Assembly (NCBI GenBank): GCA_025617745.1
Contig: CM046863.1
Span: 58,856,085 to 58,920,084, forward strand
From: Heliocidaris erythrogramma
Taxonomy: Eukaryota; Echinodermata; Echinoidea; Camarodonta; Echinometridae
Length of the DNA stretch: 64,000 nucleotides
Reading direction: 5' to 3'
Shown: positions 57,570-64,000 of the stretch, one piece after another
How positions within the stretch are numbered: position 1 is the stretch's first letter
Layout: each line of letters opens with the position of its first letter
Translations under genes and position numbers: made by a program
The notes under the pieces: generated by a model
Seen by the model: only the letters and a program-made list of their open reading frames with translations
The model's database searches: none
What the model was told of the DNA's origin: nothing

Positions 57570-58499
57570 AGTAGATATTCAAAGAAAATCACAAATATGG
57601 CAATTAATATATTACTAGAAACTGGGAAGCATACAGATGGCAATCGTATAAGTTTTATGTCAACTGCGTATCTGATGATTATAAAAACAACACAAATAAA
57701 AGCTCTTCTCAGCATCTGGAATATCCGAGGATTCGCCAGAAATATAGCGATGTTTTGATGTCGTCACACTCGGGATCGATCCTGCTTAAGCAGACGACGT
57801 CCTATAATGAATGAACGTAATTGCAATGCAATTATTTATCAAATTATAAAGAGTTTGGTGTATTTAAACATGACCTTATTTCACACCATTATAAAGGGAA
57901 AGTGAAACTGATTCTGATAGCTAAAACCGTTTGATTGTAAATACACAGGAGAAGGGTCAATATCAATGAAATAAACCCCACTTTCAAATTGAAAAGCCCT
58001 CCGAATAATAGCAGGATGGTATTCGTTCCCTCTTGAAACGCCGAACATGCCCGGTGCAAGCAGCTGAAAATACAATGGCGTCTTATTTTGTTTACAAGTG
58101 ACTGATTCCTTTATTTTTTTAACGCTGCATTTTTCATCAAAATAATACCATACACGAAGTTAAGAGTGAGGCAACAGACTAACATTAAGACTGACGCTAG
58201 TGAAGGAAGAGAAATAAGTGAAGAGGAGATGACAAAATAGGCTCTGAAAAATGTGTAAGATGTTATGGGACATCGTCTGCTTAGACAGGACTGGTCCATG
58301 GTGTGTCGTCACATATCTCAGCAGCGTTCGAGGAGCTCTTCAGCTGCTATATCGGGGGCTGTATTTTACCGTTTTATAATTGATAATAATCATTACTTCA
58401 AATATTTCCAAGCGTTGAATTTGGATAACCTTGTTTAATTTATGCCATCTATGCAATAATAAGTATTAAGCCAATATTTAAAATCATTAAAGTTCTACT
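57570..58499. mobile_element. TTAA-flanked DNA element (copy 2)
   Basis: 930 bp, reverse complement of 38866-39806 over nearly all its length. TTAA at 57566-57569 and 58500-58503. The end bases read AGTAGA...TCTACT, so the terminal inverted repeat has diverged. The paralogous copies at 60297 and 63967 show the uninterrupted site. Confidence 0.85.
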
Positions 58500-59655
58500 T
58501 TAAAAATTGGGCATGATGCCGACATCTGATCAAAATTTGGAGACCACATTTGTAAAAGCTTATAGTCTCAGCTACAACATATTAAAATCTGGAAGGAAAT
58601 AGAGCAAGAATAACTGAGATACTGCTCAGAGAACGATGTCATGTAGATCCATCATTCGAAAAAAAATCATCTTCCATAGACATAACACGCAAATAGGGAA
58701 AATTCTGACATGTCGTTTTTAATTGAAAATTTCACTGTGATGACGTCATCAAAATGAAAAACCGTGGTAACTGATCCTGTAGATAATTGTCTCAGCTATA
58801 ACATATCAAAATTTGGAAGAAAATCGACCACCTATTACTGAAATATTATCAAAAGAATACAAAAATGATGACATAATTTTTTCAAAATCACTTTTTTGAG
58901 TTCATATGCAAATATGATGACGTTAGAACATGAGATCGGCAAAAATTCTACATGAATTCATATCTACAACTCACAGGCTTTCAGAATATGTAAAGAAATT
59001 GGGGGGTTTCCGCCCCTTCTGAGGAGCTATGGCGAATTCTAGATGGGCATGTTTTTACCACTTTTTGCATTAGAATGCCCTTTGACGTGCGCACAAATTT
59101 GAAAGTTTGACGCGCGCGTACGACATTATGGAAGGTCGATAATGACTGTCAATAGTTGGAAATTGTCAAGAATATTATCAGGAAGATGAAACATGCCAAA
59201 AAACGGCGTTGTTATGTTCTCTACGCGCTGTGCGCGCGCATGACGCGCGCGCGGACGCGCACGGACAGGAAATTTTAAAATGCGTAAAATGTCCTGAACC
59301 ATACCCTAATTTGATTAAAAAGTGATTTGGAGCATTTTTAAATTTTGACGCGCGCGTACGTGCGCGTCATGATGCGCGCACGGATTTTAATGACATTTTA
59401 TGTTGACCCTTGACCTGAAGTTCATGTGTGTCAAATATGGTTTATTTTTGATGACTCGTTATGAAGATATGATTGATAATGTGATTTCACAAAATGGCGC
59501 CTGGATGACGTCACGATGACCTGATGACCTCGAAAAAGATAGGGGCACTTGATCTGATATGGTCTGATAATTGACAAAAATTTGATGAAAATTGATCGAG
59601 TTGATTTTGAGAAATTGTGTTCACAAGAAAGTGGTGGAAAAATAAAAATAAATAA

Positions 59656-61450
59656 TAAACTAGAATTTAATTCGTCATGAGGACGAATTAGGTGGTCTGT
59701 CTTTCAATTTGTACGATCATGATTGTAATCAGGATGATCATAATAATGGGGAAATACTAAACTGAAGATAGGATGTCAAGAATGCCATGAATGGAGATGC
59801 TTCTTGAGGACGGGAATGTAGCAAAATGTGTAACGGTCATTGTAAAATGATTATGGTGATGATGATAATGGTGATTATGATGATTATAATGATATATAAT
59901 GGCGATGATATAATAGCGATGATGATCATGACGGTGATGATAATAATGATGATGATACAGGATACTTGGCAGATTAACCCCTTAGCTCTAATACAGGACA
60001 GGAAATCACAATTTCCATAGGGTTGTACACAAAACTACTGCACACTACTTTCTAATAGACATAATACGGAAAATAAGGCAGTTTATTACATGATTTGTGA
60101 TTTTTTATGTTATATTAGTCGAAGAGGATGGTAAAATGACAGGCAAAAAGAAGCAAAAAAAAAAATTTTGTTATGGACCCACCGGGGATCGAACCTGGGT
60201 CACCGGAATGGGAGGCAAGTGCTTTGACCAATAGACCAAAATATTTCCCATAGAGATAACACGTAAACGAAAACGGGATTCTCAAATCACATTTTGTACT
60301 GAAAAATTGGGCATGATCCCGACATCTGATCAAAAATTGGAGGGCTTATTAATGAAAGCTTATAGTCTCAGCTACAACATATTAAAATCTGGAAGAAAAT
60401 AGACCAAAAATAACTGAGATACTGCTCAGAGAACGATGTCATGTAGATTCATGATTCGAAAAAAAATCATCTTCCATAGACATAACACGCAAATAGGGAA
60501 AATTATGACATGGCATCTTGCATTGAATATTTCAGTGTGATGACGTCGTCAAAATGAAAAATGGTGGGAACTTATCTTGTAGAGAATTGTCTCAGCTATA
60601 ACATATCAAAATTTGGAAGAAAATCGATTACCTATTACTGAAATATTAGCAAATGAATACAAAAATGATGACGTCATTTTTTCAAAATCATTTTTTTGAG
60701 TTCATATGCAAATATGATGACCTTAGAACATGAGATCGGCAAAAATTCTACATGATTTCAAATCTACAACTCACAGGCTTTCAGAATATGTAAAGAAATT
60801 GGGGGGTTTCCGTATATTCTGAGGAGCTATGGCGAATTCTAGATAGGCATGTTTTTACCACTTTGTACATTAGAATGCCCATTGACGTGCTCACGAATTT
60901 AAAAGTTTGACGCGCGCGTACGACATTATGGAAGGTCAAGATTGACTGTAAATAGTTGGAAATTGTCAAGAATAGTGTCAGGAAGACAAAATATGCGAAA
61001 AAATGGCGTTTTTACGTTCTCTACGCGCTGTGTGCGCGCATAACGCGCGCACGGACGCGCACGGACAGAAAAAATTAAAATGCTTAAAATGTCCTGAACA
61101 ATACTCTAATTTGATTAAAAAGTGATTTTGAGCATTTTTAAATTTTGACGCGCGCGTACGTGCGCGTCATGATGTGCGCGCAAATTTTGATGACATTTTA
61201 TGTTGACCCTTGACCTGAAGTTAATGTATGTCAAATATGGTTCATTTTTGATGACTCGTTATGAAGATATGATTGATAATGTGATATCACAAAATGGCGC
61301 CTGGATGACGTCACGATGACCTGATGACCTTGAAAAAGATAGGGGCACTTGATCTGATATGGTCTGATAATTGACAAAAATTTGAAGAAAATTGATCGAG
61401 TTGATTTTGAGAAATTGTGTTCACAAGAAAGTGGTGGAAAAATAAAAATA
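59656..61450 (-). mobile_element. 1.8-kb family, minus copy A4
   Basis: Begins at CTAGAATTTAATTCGTCATG (3' end) and runs to the A/T run where A5 begins. The 5' terminal hairpin is missing at the junction, so A4 and A5 are fused in tandem. Confidence 0.85.
60174..60237 (-). pseudogene. tRNA-like module, Gly(CCC)-like (A4)
   Basis: Same A- and B-boxes and CCTCCCA loop as A1-A3. Confidence 0.6.
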
Positions 61451-63322
61451 AACTAGACTTGAATTCGTCACGAAGACGAATTAGGTGGTCTGTCCTTAAA
61501 TTGGCACGATCATGATTGTAATCAGGATGATCATATTAATGGGGAAATACTAAACAGAAGACAGGATGTCAAGAATGCCATGAATGGAGATGCTTCCTGA
61601 GGACAGGAATGTAGCAAAATGTGTATCGGTCATTGTAAAATGATTATGGTGATGATAACGGTGATTATGATGATTATAATGACATAATGATGATGGCGAT
61701 GATATAATAGTAGCGATGATGATCATGATGGTGATGATAATAATGATGATGATACAGGATACTTGGGAGATTAACACCATAGCTCTAATACAGGACAGGA
61801 AATCACAATTTGCCATAGGGTTGTACATAAACTACTGCACACTACTTTCTAATAGACATAATACGGAAAATAAGGCAGTTTATTACATGATTTGTGATTT
61901 TTTATGTTACAATAGTCGAGGAGGATGGTAAAATGACAGGCAAAAAGAAGCAAAAAAAAAAAAAAAAAAAATCGGCCCCGGGGATCGAACCAGGTACCTT
62001 GACCATGGTAGTCATGTGCTTTACCGATAGACTAAAATATTTCCCATAGAGATAACACGTAAACGAAAAACGGGATTCTCGAATCCCATTTGGTAGTTCA
62101 AAATAGGGCATGATCCCGACATCTGATCAAAATTTGGAGACCACCTTAATGAAAGCTTATAGTCTCAGCTACAACATATTAAAATCTGGAAGGAAATAGA
62201 CCAAAAATAACTGAGATACAGCTCAGAGAACGATGTCATGTAGATTCATGATTCGAAAAAAAAATCATCTTCCATAGACATAACACGCAAATAGGGACAA
62301 TTCTGATATGTCGTCTTTAATTGAAAATTTCAGTGTGATGACGTCATCCAAATGAATAATAATGAGCACTCATGTTGTAGAGAATTGTCTCAGCTATAAC
62401 ATATCAAAATTTGGAAGAAAATCGACCACCTATTACTGAAATATTATCAAAAGAATACAAAAATGATGACATAATTTTTTCAAAATCACTTTTTTGAGTT
62501 CATATGCAAATATGATGACGTTAGAACATGAGATCGGCAAAAATTCTACATGAATTCATATCTACAACTCACAGGCTTTCAGAATATGTAAAGAAATTGG
62601 GGGGTTTCCGCCCCTTCTGAGGAGCTATGGCGAATTCTAGATGGGCATGTTTTTACCACTTTTTGCATTAGAATGCCCTTTGACGTGCGCACAAATTGAA
62701 AGTTTGACGCGCGCGTACGACATTATGGAAGGTCGATAATGACTGTCAATAGTTGGAAATTGTCAAGAATATTATCAGGAAGATGAAACATACGAAAAAA
62801 ACGGCGTTTTTATGTTCTCTACGCACTGTGCGCGCGCATGACGCGCGCACGGACGCGCACGGACAGGAAATTTTAAAATGCGTAAAATGTCCTGAACCAT
62901 ACCCTAATTTGATTAAAAAGTGATTTGGAGCATTTTTAAAATTTGACGCGCGCGTACGTGCGCGTCATGATGCGCGCGCGGATTTTAATGACATTTTATG
63001 TTGGCCCTTGACCTGAAGTTCATGTGTGTCAAATATGGTTTATTTTTGATGACTCGTTATGAAGATATGATTGATAATGTGATTTCACAAAATGGCGCCT
63101 GGATGACGTCACGATGACCTGATGACCTTGAAAAAGATAGGGGCACTTGATCTGATATGGTCTGATAATTGACAAAAATTTGATGAAAATTGATCGAGTT
63201 GATTTTGAGAAATTGTGTTCACAAGAAAGTGGTGGAAAAATAAAATAAATAATAAATAAATAATAAAGAAAATTCTGACGAAATTAAGAGGTGGTCTGTC
63301 GACTACGACAGACCACCTAATA
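61451..63322 (-). mobile_element. 1.8-kb family, minus copy A5
   Basis: Complete: 3' hairpin (AATTCGTC...GACGAATT) to the 5' hairpin AGGTGGTCTGTCG...CGACAGACCACCT ending about 63317. It is immediately followed by A6. Confidence 0.88.
61973..62034 (-). pseudogene. tRNA-like module, variant type (A5)
   Basis: A-box TAGTCTATCGG and B-box GGTTCGATCCC are kept, but the anticodon-arm region is ACATGACTACCATGGTC, unlike the CCTCCCA type in A1-A4. It is a different tRNA-derived segment at the same site. Confidence 0.55.
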
Positions 63323-64000
63323 AACTAGAATTTAATTCGTCATGAGGACGAATTAGGTGGTCTGTCTTTCAATTTGTACGATCATGATTGTAATCAGGAT
63401 GATCATAACAATGGGGAAATGCTAAACTGAAGATAGGATGTCAAGAATGCCATGAATGGAGATGCTTCTTGAGGACAGGAATGTAGCAAAATGTGTAACG
63501 GTCATTGTAAAATGATTATGGTGATGATGATAATGGTGATTATGATGATTATAATGATATAATGATGATGGCGATGATATAATAATAGCGATGATGATCA
63601 TGACGGTGACGATAATAATGATGATGATACAGGATACTTGGGAGATTAACCCCATAGCTCTAATACAGGACAGGAAATCACAATTTCCATAGGGTTGTAC
63701 ACAAACTACTGCACACTACTTTCTAATAGACATAATACGGAAAATAAGGCAGTTTATTACATGATTTGTGATTTTTTATGTTACAATAGTCGAAGAGGAT
63801 GGTAAACTGACAGGCAAAAAGAAGCAAAAAAAAAAAAAAAAAAATCGGCCCCGGGGATCGAACCAGGTACCTTGACCATGGTAGTCATGTGCTTTACCGA
63901 TAGACCAGAATATTTTCCATAGAGATAACACGTGAACGAAAACGGGATTCTCAAATCACATTTTGTACTGAAAAATTGGGCATGATCCCGACATCTGATC
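63323..64000 (-). mobile_element. 1.8-kb family, minus copy A6, runs off the window
   Basis: Starts CTAGAATTTAATTCGTCATG and continues past the end. Very similar to A5, including the variant tRNA-like module. Confidence 0.88.
63845..63907 (-). pseudogene. tRNA-like module, variant type (A6)
   Basis: Same variant as A5, with A-box TGGTCTATCGG and B-box GGTTCGATCCC. Confidence 0.55.

Larger units (their letters stand above)
57020..59655 (-). mobile_element. 1.8-kb family, minus copy A3 with nested TTAA element
   Basis: Body of the family in reverse orientation, with its own 3' end replaced by microsatellite on the left. It contains two partial bodies (57.04-57.56 kb and 58.50-59.65 kb) split by the TTAA element. 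Confidence 0.8.

Overview
This is a repeat-dominated stretch of an animal nuclear genome, most likely a marine invertebrate deuterostome such as an echinoderm (a lancelet is the main alternative). The reasons are spliced eukaryotic exons, one NLR-type innate immunity gene (Death, NACHT and leucine-rich-repeat segments), Penelope-like retroelements with GIY-YIG endonuclease, a Helentron-type Helitron carrying an endonuclease, several CR1/L2-like and L1-like LINE remnants, and many short DNA transposons. Nothing looks bacterial, viral or organellar. The species assignment is inference.

Real host genes are few. (1) A plus-strand NLR gene is supported by four exons with matching splice phases: Death domain (9601-9860), a 60-nt linker (36720-36779), NACHT (37114-38702) and the first LRR-region exon (40463-40986). 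It has a 27-kb first intron, and its 3' end was not found. (2) A minus-strand gene of unknown function at 1.7-2.8 kb has at least three phase-compatible exons, one built of five 42-bp (14-codon) repeats. Everything else that resembles protein is transposon-derived or a decayed fragment, including a RecQ-like helicase piece at 33.4 kb.

Layout. 0-5.6 kb: minus-strand repeat-protein gene, a LINE 3' remnant and AT-rich spacer. 5.6-8.4 kb: a recent Penelope-like element, interrupted by a 436-bp foldback element. 8.6-9.6 kb: decayed L1-like LINE. 9.6-36.7 kb: NLR intron 1, holding hammerhead-like hairpins, a three-layer nest of DNA transposons (11.9-13.8 kb), two foldback elements with arms of about 17-bp repeats (14.4-18.0 kb), two inverted Penelope/satellite blocks (18.8-20.5 and 29.6-34.8 kb), two copies of a 1.8-2.5 kb family with an internal tRNA-like module (23.9-28.2 kb) and a minisatellite (35.3-36.2 kb). 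36.7-41.0 kb: NLR exons 2-4, with a TTAA-flanked DNA element in the intron between exons 3 and 4. 41.2-43.7 kb: more of the same repeat families, then a 500-base assembly gap bounded by poly-G. 44.2-48.5 kb: degenerate Helentron (Rep, PIF1-like helicase, endonuclease). 48.5-54.9 kb: spacer with a BEL/Pao-like scrap and a duplicated hairpin. 54.9-57.0 kb: GAT-rich microsatellite with a second copy of the 436-bp foldback element. 57.0-64.0 kb: four tandem minus-orientation copies of the 1.8-kb family, one carrying a second TTAA element.

The strongest signals are target-site duplications, internal empty sites and splice-phase agreement, all readable directly. Functional claims rest on family knowledge or inference and are marked so in each entry.
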